This document shows positions 28,801 through 36,700 of a DNA stretch of 64,000 bases, piece by piece (the stretch's first letter is position 1; each line of letters opens with the position of its first letter). A model generated the notes under the pieces. That model was not told the DNA's origin. It saw nothing but the letters and a program-made list of their open reading frames with translations, and made no database searches. The stretch covers positions 545,182 to 609,181 of the forward strand of contig JADKEF010000003.1 in the NCBI GenBank assembly GCA_016718135.1, in the 5' to 3' direction. A program made the position numbers and the translations under genes. The stretch is from Acidobacteriota bacterium (lineage in GTDB: Bacteria; Acidobacteriota; Blastocatellia; Pyrinomonadales; Pyrinomonadaceae).

Positions 28801-31800
28801 GTGGCAGCACGTCGCAATGACCTACGATTCAGCAACCGGCATCGCCGCTATCTACCTCAATGGCTCGATCGTTGCAGGACCTACAAATCTTGGTTCGTTT
28901 ACCCCGGCTACCGCATCTGATCTCTATTTGGGACGCCGCGTATCGCCGGCGTATCGGTTTAGCGGTGTAATGGACGAGGTCGAACTATTTGACCGTGCGT
29001 TGTCCCAGTCTGAGATCCAGTCTATCTACAACGCCGGCAGTGCCGGCAAGTGTCATACGTTCTGTACTCCGCCGCCGGCAAATATGGTCGATTGGTGGCC
29101 GGCGGATGGTAATGGGAATGATATACAAGGCGGTCAAACCGCAACTTTGGGGAACGGAGCAACATTCTCCACAGGCAAAGTTGGCCAGGCATTCACCTTG
29201 GATGGTGTGAATGACTATGCGATGGTGCCCGCGAGCAGCAATTGGGCATTTGGCACAACTGATTTCACGATAGAGTTTTGGATGCTAAATTCGGCCAATG
29301 ACGATCACCGGCCAATCGTAAATAACCGCAAAACTCCGGCCAGCGAAAATATGTGGGCAGTGGAGATCTACCCGGTTGCTAACAGGGTAGAATTCCACAC
29401 CGGATATTCTATCTTGCTGACTGCAAACGATCTCTTAACGAGTTCGAGTTGGAATCATGTCGCCGTTACAAGAAACGGGACCACTCTGACGATCTACATA
29501 AATGGTGTGGCTTCAGGCAGCATTACTAACGCCAGCAATTTCTCTGAGATCAACGATCTTCAGATCGGCAGAGACATAATGTCTGGCAACAATCTCGGGG
29601 GCCGAACGCTTCCGGGCGGCGTCGACGAGCTTTCGATATTCAATCGATCGCTGACGAGTACGGAGATCGCAGCTATTTACAACGCTGGGAGCGGCGGCAA
29701 ATGCCACACGTGCGCGGTCGCACCCGCTGACATCAATTCATGGTGGAAGGCAGAGAATAACGCGAACGATGCTGTAGGCCTGAATGACGGCACGATGATG
29801 AACGGAGCTACGTTTGCCGCGGGAATGGTCGGACAGGCATTTAGCCTCGACGGCAGTGACGATGTGGTTCGGGTTGAACACCAGCCAAATCTGAGCTTTG
29901 CCTCAAACGAGCCAATGACCGCATATATGTGGGTATATCCCACTGCTTTGACGCCCACTCATCTTTTCAGCAAACGAAGCAACTGTTTTGATTCAGGGCA
30001 GAGCTCGAATTATCAACTGGGACACGATTCTACTCTTGGATTGAATCTTAATGCGGGTGGAAGTGTTCTATCGACAGGCAGCGTCCTCTTACTAAATACT
30101 TGGCAGCACGTCGCTGTCACCGCAGACGGAGCGACCTTAAAACTCTACCTTAATGGACAGCAAGTTGGATCAGCGGCGGGAACGCTTGGGCCGGAAACGA
30201 CCGCTCCATTGATCATAGGCGGAGCGTGCGACGGGGTCGGCGCGACATTCCCGGGACGTCTCGATGAGGTGACTATCGTCGGCCGAGCCCTGTCAGTTGG
30301 CGAAATTCAGGCAATTTACAATGCGGGCAACAACGGTGTGTGCGAACCAACGCCAACGCCAACCGCAACGCCGACCAATACACCTACGGCAACACCCACC
30401 GTAGTTCCTACGCCGCAGTTCTCGATAAACGATGTAAGCGTCGCGGAGGGTAATGCGGGTACCACTGACTTTACTTTTACCATCACCAAGACCGGCAACA
30501 ACCAGCTGCCATCGACCGTTTACTTCAACACGCAGGATGGTACTGCGACGGCTGCGGATAATGACTACCAGCCGATCAATCAAACGGTGCGGCCCGATAA
30601 TGCTGTAGGATCAGTGATCTTCGCGGCTGAGGACACATCTAAGACGGTAACAGTATTCGTCAACGGTGATACGCAGGTCGAGCCTGATGAGACATTCACA
30701 CTCCACCTTAATGGAACTGACAATGGTTCATTCACCGATGCGGACGGCCTCGGGACGATCATCAACGATGATTGCACACCACCGCCGCCGAATATGCTCA
30801 CCTGGTGGCCCGGCGAAGGGAACGCAAATGACATTCAAGGGCCGACATTCGAGAACGGTTCGGCGTTTAACGGAGCGACCTATGCACCTGGCAAGGTTGG
30901 TCAGGCTTTCAGCTTTGACGGGGTCGATTCCTATGTTCGAGCAAATAACACCGCCAATATCGATGGCGGGCCACAAGCTACCTATGACGCTTGGGTCTAT
31001 CCGACTGCGGTTCCGGAAGTAGGTCTCTACTTTGGAATTATGGGTGCAGGCGATTCCACGACAACAACGTGGACGACTCAGCAATGCAGGCTCTTGTACT
31101 GGAGAACGGACGCTAGTCCCGCGGACTCAGCCAGGTTCTACATCGACTGCGGGTTAGACGACAACGAAAATTACTACTCAAGGTTGAGCGCCTCCAACTA
31201 TCCGATAAACACCTGGCACTTTGTGACCGGTACTTTCAACAACGGTGCCTTAGATATCTACGTCAATGGCATTCTGGATAACGGAGATACTGCGGGAACC
31301 GGCGGTTCTGTCCTGAACACAGCCTCTCTCAACTACGTGTGGTTAGGAGCCCATGTCAGAGACGATAGCTCACTCATCACCGTTCCGTTTGCGGGACTTA
31401 TCGATGAGGCAGAGATCTTTGACCGAGCCCTTACGTCGGCCGAGATCCAGGCTATCCATAACGGGGGAAGCGCCGGCAAGTGTGCGACGGGCTGTGTACA
31501 GCCGCCCGCTGAAATGATCAGTTGGTGGGACGGTGACGGAACGCCTAACGATCTCATCGGCACAAACGAGGGAACACTGATGAACGGGGCCTCTTATGGG
31601 ACCGGGATGGTCGGGCAGGCGTTCGACTTCACGCAGGCCGGCCAGCATGTTGAGATTCCCGACAGTCCGAGTCTGCGGCCTGTGAATGGCCTGTCGATCG
31701 ACGGATGGTTCAAATTCAACAACTCCAACCCTCAAGCGGCTCTGGTCTCGAAGCCGTTTCTATCGGGAGCTTCAAACGCGTATGTTGTCTGGATCCAGGG

Positions 31801-34486
31801 CGGAGCGTTGTGGGCCAGTGTTAATGGCGCATATGTAAATTATCCATTCGATCCGACCCCCGGGCGTTGGTATCACATCGCCTATACCTACGATAATAAT
31901 AGTGCTCAGCATTGGTTATTCGTCGACGGCACCGGCGTAGCGTCGGCAGTATCGGCGACAACCCCGACATACGACAGTTCACCCGTATTCATTGGAATTG
32001 ACAAGGACAACGGCTCCCCGGTACTCCAGATGGTCGGCATGGCCGACGAAGTGGAGTTCTTCGGGCGAGCCCTGACCGGCAGTGAGGTCCTGGCGATCTA
32101 TAGATCCGGCAGCGCCGGAAAGTGCAAACCAGAAGCGACTCCTACTCCGACCAATACGCCGACGGCGACTCCAACCAATACGCCAACGGCAACGCCTACG
32201 GTTACCCCGACTCCGGGGCCGGCGAATACGACGACGACAGTTTTTTCATCTCACCATCCGTCTATTTTCGGCGAGAGCGTGACGTTTACCGCGACGGTGG
32301 CATCTGTATCGATTCCCGATTCGCCAGGGGTGGGCGGACCGACAGGATCCGTCACGTTCAATATTGACGGTATTTTGTACTGCATAGATACTCCGTTGAC
32401 CGCTTCGTCTGCTCAATGTACCCAAGCCGGACTGCCCGCAATGGCCGCCGGCCTGAGGAACGTTGTTGCGATATACAGCGGCGACGGCAATTTCGTCGGC
32501 AGTGCGGGAACGTTCAATCAAACTGTCATCAAGGCAAATACAGCGATCACAGTTACAGGCGACTCACCCGATCCTTCAGCGGTGAATCAACCGTATGCAG
32601 TTACGTGGTCAACCACGGTAACGGCTCCCGGAGCGGGAACTCCGACCGGAAGCGTGACCGTCGCGGACGGGGCGGGCGGAACCTGCACCGCACCCGTTGT
32701 GGCAGGAACCTGTAATATCACTTCAACGACGATCGGCCCGAAGACACTCGTTGCGACCTACACCGGCGACGCGAACTTCAATGGCAGCGTATCGGCCGGT
32801 GAATCTCACACAGTCTCGAACCTATCGATAACAGGCAACGTGAAACTTTACGTATCCGGCGGTCCGAACCCGAACCTCGGGGGAGCATCTATCACAGTAA
32901 CCGGGCCCGTTAACGGAACGGCGATCACGGACGCCGGAGGCAACTATACAGTGACTGGGTTGGTACCCGGCACCTACACAGTGACACCGGCAAGCCCGGG
33001 CCGCGTATTTGATCCCATCAGTCGCGTTTACACCGGCATCGCGGACAATGTTACCGGGGCCGATTTCCTCGCGTACGATTCGGTCAATGACGCACCTAGG
33101 TCACTGACTTTTGAGACCACTTATGTTGAACCTGGCGCCGTTGCCTCGATGCCCGTGATACTCAACGGACAAGGCAATGAGGCGGCCTTCAAGTTCAGTT
33201 TCAGCTACGACGTCAATCCGATCTCGGTTGCTCCGACCGTCGTTTGCGGTTCGGACGCTCCGGGTTGTACTGTCCTGACGGACACATCAATTCTAGGCAG
33301 GGTTGGTGTGACCATTACTGCTGGATCCGGCGGGTTTACAAGGACGGAGTTGACGGGTGATCTGGAGATCGCATTGATCAATTTCCAAACAGTAGCGACT
33401 TCGTTGCCAAACACTCCTATCGATCTCGTTGCTACGCCAGTTCCATCACAGACCCTGGACGCGGCCAACGATCTTCTGTTAACCAAATACTACCCTGGCT
33501 GGATAGTCTTTGCTCAGGGATTGGAGGGTGATGTCGCGGGACGCCATGCAGGAAGCGGCTCGCTCGAGGCGGCGGATGTCGTACAGGTACGACGGTTCGT
33601 TGCGAATATCGATGCACCAATAGTTACCTACAACGAGTTTCAGAGGGCCGATTCGGCTCCAGGCTCGACCAGAGGTGACGGAGTACTGGATGCAACAGAC
33701 GTTATTCAAACCCGACGCTATGCCGCCGGACTCGATGTGCCGCAAGCGGCTGGCGGCTCAACGACCGCGGGGGTTCTTGCTCACCCAGGTGAAAGCACCG
33801 CAACCCTTGATCGTGTGAATCGATCCGTGATCGTCGGTACGACGAGTGCAGCTGCCGGTGGCCGCATCTTAGTGCCAGTAGTTCTGGTGCCAAACGCACA
33901 AGAGTCTGCTATCAGCTTTGTCCTTAAATATGATCACACTAAGCTCGGTGAACCCGTGGTTGAACTAGGCGACGCGTTTTACAACGCAACGCTAACAGCT
34001 AACACCGCCGAACCGGGTGTGATCAGAGTGTTGGTTGATGCTGCTGCACCGTTCGGGCCGTCATCGAAAGAGGCAAGATCGATCGTAAATATTTCGTTCG
34101 ATGTTGCTATGACGGCAGCGAGCGGCGATACGGATCTCGACATTGAGGAATGCGTGATCTCGGATGCAAACGCAAATGCCCTTGCAGCCGCGACCACTTC
34201 AGGTGCTGTCTCGATCGCCGGGCCAAATCCCGCCGGTGTCGAGATCAGTGGCCGTGTTCTTACTCCGGACGGAAGGGGAATAAGGAATGTGGCGGTTGTG
34301 TTGGTCGACAAGGACCGCAACACTCGCACGGTCCTGACAGGCACCTTTGGCCATTATAGCTTCCGAAGCGTGGCCCCGGACGCATGGTATCTTCTCAATG
34401 CTCGTTCGAGACGATTCAGGTTCATTCCTCAAAGGCTTCATGTTACCGGACCTATGCATGACGTTGATCTGATCGCTCAGGAATGA
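22811..34486 (+). CDS. Giant exported multi-LamG / FG-GAP / Calx-beta / dockerin-cohesin-like surface protein
   Basis: 3,891 residues from ATG 22811 (SD GGTGGAGG). The frame is open upstream to a TTG at 22790 that overlaps the SD. A hydrophobic signal region (about 15-38, ending near AQA/S) is followed by two LamG/concanavalin-like domains, an Ig-like piece, seven FG-GAP/VCBS repeats (24.57-25.59 kb, each with a Ca-loop such as DLNRDG or DINGDG), nine further LamG-like domains (25.69-30.34 and 30.77-32.12 kb) with a Calx-beta domain at 30.42-30.77 kb, Thr-Pro linkers, two Ig-like (Big_3-type) domains, a regulatory-like beta domain, a cohesin-like domain, a dockerin-like pair ('DVVQVRRFV', 'GDGVLDATDVIQTRRYAAG'), a second cohesin-like domain and a carboxypeptidase-regulatory-like end. 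Likely a glycan-binding or adhesive surface protein. It ends in a strong terminator. Confidence 0.88.
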   Translation: MLRHQIGSQFRMRRNLLYAIVAITIISLTAAGSQVAAFSFADAVKEFLGVKTAQASVFPDPTEFGVFSAPVAPPAVCTTAPSGMISWWAAENNPGDNLNRNNGVLQGNAGFITGMVGNAFDLDGSGDFVQVAAPSSLPVGNAARTVELWFRAPATPGESGLFQYGTASGGQMFGLITSGNAPGRLYFYGNSADLPANTVIQPNTWYHGAVTYDGTTLKVYVNGVLENSAPIALNTVLDANGITIGYRVGGSFWTGQLDEPTIYDRALSDTEILAIFNAGSAGKCSVCTPPPNGLVGWWGGNGNSQDLISGNNGTLVNGATYAPGKVDQAFSLNQSNSTYVDLPAATSNLLNNSAGSISAWVNPSAVGDNDIVAAFGTGNPGEGVGIGIYGNVRIYHHTSTFDWQSTTAISANTWTHITYTWDSTTERIYKDGALSESRPRNFNYVPGSARIGNGWWGDPANYFPGLIDEVEIFDRALTANEISSIYSAGSAGICGANPVLGTYPNSNLGLNGNAMILPSATPANTLRMTAYTDSRFKGVLTADPITGEVRITNAHPAGSYLVTVTGYGPGLSSTRTFTLTVTEGPVCENISLGTAADYTVGNQPFRMAVGDFDRDGLQDLVTANFVANTISILIADGVGGFLAPANYGTLNAPISVAVGDLNRDGNADLAVANYFGSNTSIMLENGDGTFGTQSDVTVGWNPYDVTLADLNSDGKLDMITANSAQGVGVLLGNGFGGFAAMVQYPVYSGPNSVAVGDINGDGKLDIVTANSEFGGSVSVLLGDGAGSFGPHISGGAGSGAIMARLGDLDNDGDPDVAVANSGTSSTTVLMNSGGALSFSANYTVGTGPYSVAIGDLNNDGIADLAVANSGSANISVLQGIGGGVFAAAANYGAGDSPYTTLIGDFNADGRPDVAVNNRTSNNVTVFPNTCTQATPTPTDTPTATPTDTPTATPTPEPTCDPAPSGLISLWPGENSPGDVIGTNNGTLIGGATYAQGKVGQAFSLNGTTAAVDVPDSNSLDVTNEFTLSAWVNPATIPAYPQGALVISKIGGISNLNGYQMAITNISGQNQIWCGFNEAGGPWPQFSHTGGSVPVGVWSYISCTYDQNAISLFVNGQPVGAAGVGLHTVTNTTSNVKIGSDDVGQQFYSGLIDEPFIAGRALSGAELLGIFNAGSAGICHTCTPPPPNMTQWWPGDGNANDIQGPTFENGTLNGATFEPGLVDQAFSFDGVNDYVDVGGTPIELASSPFTVDFWMKTPDASHVAHAYLVGKSHPDGGLGWDIRVANNAITVVGVNGWSANITSDASITPNAWHHVGLTSNGSTVELYINGVLKGSCPRAAISSTANPLRFGFTTNFGGLPFHGLLDEIEIFDRSLTQLEIQAIYSAGSSGKCKPVCTPLPLNGVSWWKGNGDPNDTFGINNGVLINGAGYATGKVGQAFDLRGSNDYLQVASPVGLPVGAAPRTMMLWFKTPNSWADTYPLMMQYGGTAPSSKFGLMAVDSGGRKLYFWGEANDLVGSTVLQTNTWYHGAVTYDGSTVKLFLNGQPETSQAKSLNTFSGSDFTLGRYGSNSAITGEWNGLIDEAVIFSRELSQAEIQAVFDAGSSGTCEPVVTPTPTATPTLTPTPTATPTDTPTATPTATPTPEPTCVPVPPNTIAWWPGNGNANDIQGPTFENGSLMNGAAFTPGLVGQAFVFDGVNDYVDIPDSSILDVTRITMSFWFKLNETGRIHELVNKFGPEGSNTIAYGAEVGSNNKAYFRISTDGTLAGLTDLPSTTTLTTGVWYHFAGTYDGSQMKLYINGVNEGTVAKSGDIFVNNESLRLGSYGYSFWLMNGAIDEVSLADRAFTAEEIQGIYNAGSAGQCPECTPPPANMVGWWPGEGNTSDIIGTNNGIAEGNLAYSSAKVSQGFSLDGTTADIRIPASTSLDVGARGRMTIDMWIKPTAVTNNPLAEWGSGITGAHFWLGGSEVPGNLYINLTDTGGNYHVLQSAGGVVVPNEWQHVAMTYDSATGIAAIYLNGSIVAGPTNLGSFTPATASDLYLGRRVSPAYRFSGVMDEVELFDRALSQSEIQSIYNAGSAGKCHTFCTPPPANMVDWWPADGNGNDIQGGQTATLGNGATFSTGKVGQAFTLDGVNDYAMVPASSNWAFGTTDFTIEFWMLNSANDDHRPIVNNRKTPASENMWAVEIYPVANRVEFHTGYSILLTANDLLTSSSWNHVAVTRNGTTLTIYINGVASGSITNASNFSEINDLQIGRDIMSGNNLGGRTLPGGVDELSIFNRSLTSTEIAAIYNAGSGGKCHTCAVAPADINSWWKAENNANDAVGLNDGTMMNGATFAAGMVGQAFSLDGSDDVVRVEHQPNLSFASNEPMTAYMWVYPTALTPTHLFSKRSNCFDSGQSSNYQLGHDSTLGLNLNAGGSVLSTGSVLLLNTWQHVAVTADGATLKLYLNGQQVGSAAGTLGPETTAPLIIGGACDGVGATFPGRLDEVTIVGRALSVGEIQAIYNAGNNGVCEPTPTPTATPTNTPTATPTVVPTPQFSINDVSVAEGNAGTTDFTFTITKTGNNQLPSTVYFNTQDGTATAADNDYQPINQTVRPDNAVGSVIFAAEDTSKTVTVFVNGDTQVEPDETFTLHLNGTDNGSFTDADGLGTIINDDCTPPPPNMLTWWPGEGNANDIQGPTFENGSAFNGATYAPGKVGQAFSFDGVDSYVRANNTANIDGGPQATYDAWVYPTAVPEVGLYFGIMGAGDSTTTTWTTQQCRLLYWRTDASPADSARFYIDCGLDDNENYYSRLSASNYPINTWHFVTGTFNNGALDIYVNGILDNGDTAGTGGSVLNTASLNYVWLGAHVRDDSSLITVPFAGLIDEAEIFDRALTSAEIQAIHNGGSAGKCATGCVQPPAEMISWWDGDGTPNDLIGTNEGTLMNGASYGTGMVGQAFDFTQAGQHVEIPDSPSLRPVNGLSIDGWFKFNNSNPQAALVSKPFLSGASNAYVVWIQGGALWASVNGAYVNYPFDPTPGRWYHIAYTYDNNSAQHWLFVDGTGVASAVSATTPTYDSSPVFIGIDKDNGSPVLQMVGMADEVEFFGRALTGSEVLAIYRSGSAGKCKPEATPTPTNTPTATPTNTPTATPTVTPTPGPANTTTTVFSSHHPSIFGESVTFTATVASVSIPDSPGVGGPTGSVTFNIDGILYCIDTPLTASSAQCTQAGLPAMAAGLRNVVAIYSGDGNFVGSAGTFNQTVIKANTAITVTGDSPDPSAVNQPYAVTWSTTVTAPGAGTPTGSVTVADGAGGTCTAPVVAGTCNITSTTIGPKTLVATYTGDANFNGSVSAGESHTVSNLSITGNVKLYVSGGPNPNLGGASITVTGPVNGTAITDAGGNYTVTGLVPGTYTVTPASPGRVFDPISRVYTGIADNVTGADFLAYDSVNDAPRSLTFETTYVEPGAVASMPVILNGQGNEAAFKFSFSYDVNPISVAPTVVCGSDAPGCTVLTDTSILGRVGVTITAGSGGFTRTELTGDLEIALINFQTVATSLPNTPIDLVATPVPSQTLDAANDLLLTKYYPGWIVFAQGLEGDVAGRHAGSGSLEAADVVQVRRFVANIDAPIVTYNEFQRADSAPGSTRGDGVLDATDVIQTRRYAAGLDVPQAAGGSTTAGVLAHPGESTATLDRVNRSVIVGTTSAAAGGRILVPVVLVPNAQESAISFVLKYDHTKLGEPVVELGDAFYNATLTANTAEPGVIRVLVDAAAPFGPSSKEARSIVNISFDVAMTAASGDTDLDIEECVISDANANALAAATTSGAVSIAGPNPAGVEISGRVLTPDGRGIRNVAVVLVDKDRNTRTVLTGTFGHYSFRSVAPDAWYLLNARSRRFRFIPQRLHVTGPMHDVDLIAQE
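23035..32125 (+). repeat. Array of 11 LamG-coding repeats, period about 640 bp
   Basis: Units begin near 23035, 23668, 25686, 26350, 26990, 27745, 28400, 29055, 29705, 30770 and 31485. Each codes a domain opening with 'C..PP....WW/WWPG.G....D', with a central 'NTWYH..VTYDG' and 'YVNG', and closing 'DEVEIFDRALT..EI..IYNAGSAGKC'. The copies share protein motifs but use different codons, so the duplications are not recent. Confidence 0.85.
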
Positions 34487-34511
34487 TCCTGATCGGATAT
34501 TTGCCAACTTT

Positions 34512-34538
34512 GGCGGCCCGCGAGGGCCGCCTTTTTTT
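34512..34538 (+). terminator. Intrinsic terminator of the giant gene
   Basis: GGCGGCCC-GCGA-GGGCCGCC followed by seven T. It lies between the giant gene and mqnA, which argues that mqnA starts at 34564 and not further upstream. Confidence 0.93.
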
Positions 34539-34563
34539 CGAGTCACGGTATAATCCTAATCCA

Positions 34564-35376
34564 ATGGATACACCAAGGTTATCAGCCTCCTCATATTCAA
34601 ACACCGCACCGCTCGTGTGGTCGTTTCTCTATGGGCAGAATCACGGCAAGGTAGAGCTAATTCTCGACAACGCTCCGGCTCGCTCAGCCGAGCTGCTCGC
34701 CCTGGACCGCGTCGATGCCGCACTTGTTCCGGTTATTGCTTATCAAATGTTGGAAGGTGTCCGGTTGATCCCGGACGTCTGCGTTGGAGCTAAGGAACGC
34801 GTCCGCAGCGTCTGTCTCGTAACGAAAGGCGAAGATCTGGAAGATGTGCGGAGCGTGTCGCTCGACACATCTTCGCGAACTTCGGTCGTACTAACGAAAT
34901 TGATCTTCCGCGAATTCCTCGGTTTCGAACCCGAGTGGCATGATGCGCGGCCCGATATCGACTCCATGCTCGCCGAGTCCGACGCGGCTCTACTCATCGG
35001 CGACCCAGCGTTGCGGCTCTCCGCCGACTCAAGACTAAAGACCCAAGACTCCAGACTCAAATACTTCGATCTTGCCGAACTCTGGCATTCGCACACCGGT
35101 CTTGGTTTTGTCTTCGCCATGTGGATGACCCGTCGCGAAAACGTGTCGATCGACTTCGCCGCAGCTCGTGACGAAGGCCTTGCTCATATCGACGAGATCA
35201 TCGCCAACTATGAGACCGACATCCGTCTCGGCCCTGACGAAATGCGAAAGTACTTGTTGGAGAACATTTCATATACGACCGACGATTCGATGAAGCGCGG
35301 TCTCGAACTGTATTTTGAACTCGCCGCCAAACACAATTTGATCGGGCGGGTGCGAGAATTGAATTTCGTCGGATAG
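34564..35376 (+). CDS. mqnA: Chorismate dehydratase, futalosine menaquinone pathway (MqnA)
   Basis: 270 residues from ATG 34564. The upstream in-frame sequence is the terminator of the previous gene and is not protein-like. MqnA converts chorismate to 3-[(1-carboxyvinyl)oxy]benzoate, the first step of the futalosine route to menaquinone. It has the periplasmic-binding-protein fold; visible family features are the N-terminal 'SASSYSNTAPLVW' (family ISYLNT.PL), 'ALDRVDAALVPVIAY', 'SLDTSSRTSVVL' and 'DAALLIGDPAL', then 'AELWHSHTGLGFVFAMW'. mqnC lies 1.3 kb downstream on the same strand, which strengthens the call. Confidence 0.9.
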   Translation: MDTPRLSASSYSNTAPLVWSFLYGQNHGKVELILDNAPARSAELLALDRVDAALVPVIAYQMLEGVRLIPDVCVGAKERVRSVCLVTKGEDLEDVRSVSLDTSSRTSVVLTKLIFREFLGFEPEWHDARPDIDSMLAESDAALLIGDPALRLSADSRLKTQDSRLKYFDLAELWHSHTGLGFVFAMWMTRRENVSIDFAAARDEGLAHIDEIIANYETDIRLGPDEMRKYLLENISYTTDDSMKRGLELYFELAAKHNLIGRVRELNFVG

Positions 35377-35447
35377 CTGCAAGAGATGCTCAGCAGTGAC
35401 GTTCAAAGACTGTTCTACTGAAAACATTTTTTGGAGATTGATCACAG

Positions 35448-35666
35448 ATGAAGAAGTTTCTTGCTATTGCCGCAAATCTCGGTGTTGTTGCATTTATCGG
35501 TGCTGCGATCGGGACATTTCTGAATTACCTTTTTGGCCTACGCATCGGGTTCAATGGTGAAAAGCTGCCCGACGATCCGGTCATCGGAGCCGTCTTTGTG
35601 GTCATGGCCGCTCTTTTTGGCGTAGGAGCTTTTTTTCTAAACAGATCTGTCGGAGCATCTCAATAA
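35448..35666 (+). CDS. Small two-helix membrane protein
   Basis: 72 residues. Two hydrophobic helices (about 5-30 and 45-66) are separated by a charged loop 'RIGFNGEKLPDDP'. The RBS is plausible (TTTTTGGAGATTG before the ATG). No family recognised. It lies in the mqnA-mqnC interval and its stop overlaps the convergent Imm63-like gene by a few bases. Confidence 0.6.
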   Translation: MKKFLAIAANLGVVAFIGAAIGTFLNYLFGLRIGFNGEKLPDDPVIGAVFVVMAALFGVGAFFLNRSVGASQ

Positions 35667-36067
35667 CGATCGTTAAACGGATTAGCCGCGAGAGTTTTGG
35701 CGATATGCAGTTCGAGTCTTTCGGCCATCGCGGCATCGGCTCGTTTCATCAACTCGAGTTGGTGGGCAAAGATCACTCGCCGACAATCCGGTCCTTCGAT
35801 GCGGTTCTTGAATTCGAACCTAACTCCCATCCAAAAGGTCAGATCGTAGAGCATCCAATAGAGCATCTCTCTAATGTCAGAAGTCGATTTTCGTTCCAGA
35901 TCAAGCCCCCGTTCCGTCACGATGTAGTGATATTCACCGTCCGTAAGCTCGACATGCGGGCTGCCGACATCCTGCCGCTCCGTCAGAAACGTGTAAGGAA
36001 ATTCAGAAGGTTTTACTCGCTGGCACAGCCGATCATATTCTTTGGCGAGTTCATCTAGGCTATTCAT
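35660..36067 (-). CDS. Imm63-like (immunity protein 63 family) protein
   Basis: 135 residues. The pattern 'GEYHYIVTERGLDLERKST', then 'EMLYWMLYDLTFWM', 'FEFKNRIEGPDCRRVIFAHQLELM' and a terminal 'ANPFNDRY' resembles Imm63-family proteins, described as immunity proteins of polymorphic-toxin systems and also found as stand-alone genes. No toxin gene is visible beside it. It lies 3 bp downstream of a YdeI-like gene on the same strand, so they form a two-gene unit. The match is by eye on several motifs; an unrelated housekeeping role is possible. Confidence 0.6.
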   Translation of the reverse strand: MNSLDELAKEYDRLCQRVKPSEFPYTFLTERQDVGSPHVELTDGEYHYIVTERGLDLERKSTSDIREMLYWMLYDLTFWMGVRFEFKNRIEGPDCRRVIFAHQLELMKRADAAMAERLELHIAKTLAANPFNDRY

Positions 36068-36070
36068 CGG

Positions 36071-36598
36071 TCAAAACATCGGTCTCTTGATCTCTTCGAC
36101 TAGTTTGCTATCGACGATCTTGCCGCCATTTTCTTTCAGGTGTTCGACGACGATCAGCGCGTGATGGATGCGAGTGTCGATGTCCTTTGATCGTGACAAA
36201 AGGTAGAGGATCGAGCGCTGCTTGCCGGCGGTAAGGCCATGAAAAAGCCTGTCGCCGTCGGGATCTTGTTTCAAGACCTCTTCAAATTCCTCAGGCATCG
36301 GCAGGCCGTATTTGCTCTCGTCTTTCTCAAGCACGACATCGACCGTGTCACCCGCTACGATCCCGAGAGCGTCACGCTTTTTCTTATTGACGATGATGTA
36401 GAACCCTTCGCCCCACGGCAGCAGAGCGCACTGAAAGCCCTCGCTGCCATTGATCGAGCAGACGACGCGTTTGAATTTGCCCTCAAAGCCAAATTTCGCG
36501 GTGATCTCTTTTGAAACAATGAGAAAATGCCAGCCGGATTCGACAGGTGATTTGGTCAGAGTGGTCTTGAACTTTTGCCTCTTAAGCGGCTGTGCCAT
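36071..36598 (-). CDS. DUF1905 / YdeI-OmpD-associated domain protein
   Basis: 175 residues. The N-terminal half ('FKTTLTKSPVESGWHFLIVSKEI', 'FKRVVCSINGSEGFQCALLPWGEGFYIIVNKK') is typical of DUF1905, a small beta-barrel, followed by 'ALGIVAGDTVDVVLEKDES'. The C-terminal half ('PMPEEFEEVLKQDPDGDRLFHGLTAGKQRSILYLLSRSKDIDTR') is the YdeI/OmpD-associated helical domain, linked in other bacteria to resistance against cationic peptides. It is immediately upstream of the Imm63-like gene (3-bp gap), so both may serve a protective function; that is inference. Confidence 0.82.
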   Translation of the reverse strand: MAQPLKRQKFKTTLTKSPVESGWHFLIVSKEITAKFGFEGKFKRVVCSINGSEGFQCALLPWGEGFYIIVNKKKRDALGIVAGDTVDVVLEKDESKYGLPMPEEFEEVLKQDPDGDRLFHGLTAGKQRSILYLLSRSKDIDTRIHHALIVVEHLKENGGKIVDSKLVEEIKRPMF

Positions 36599-36700
36599 TC
36601 TCGGATATTAGAGCGAGTGAATTGGAATAAAGCCGTGCTGATCAGTGTTTACGTTCCTGTTTACATCGAGCTTTGCTAAGATTATACCTGAGCGAAAGCA

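Noticed and set aside
25600..32220. CRISPR-like spacing of ACNCCNAC repeats in the giant gene
   Set aside because: These are in-frame Thr-Pro linker codons of variable length, with no spacers and no cas genes.
34483..34563. Upstream extension of MqnA
   Set aside because: It would translate the terminator of the giant gene; family homology starts at 'MDTPRLSASSYSNTAPL'.
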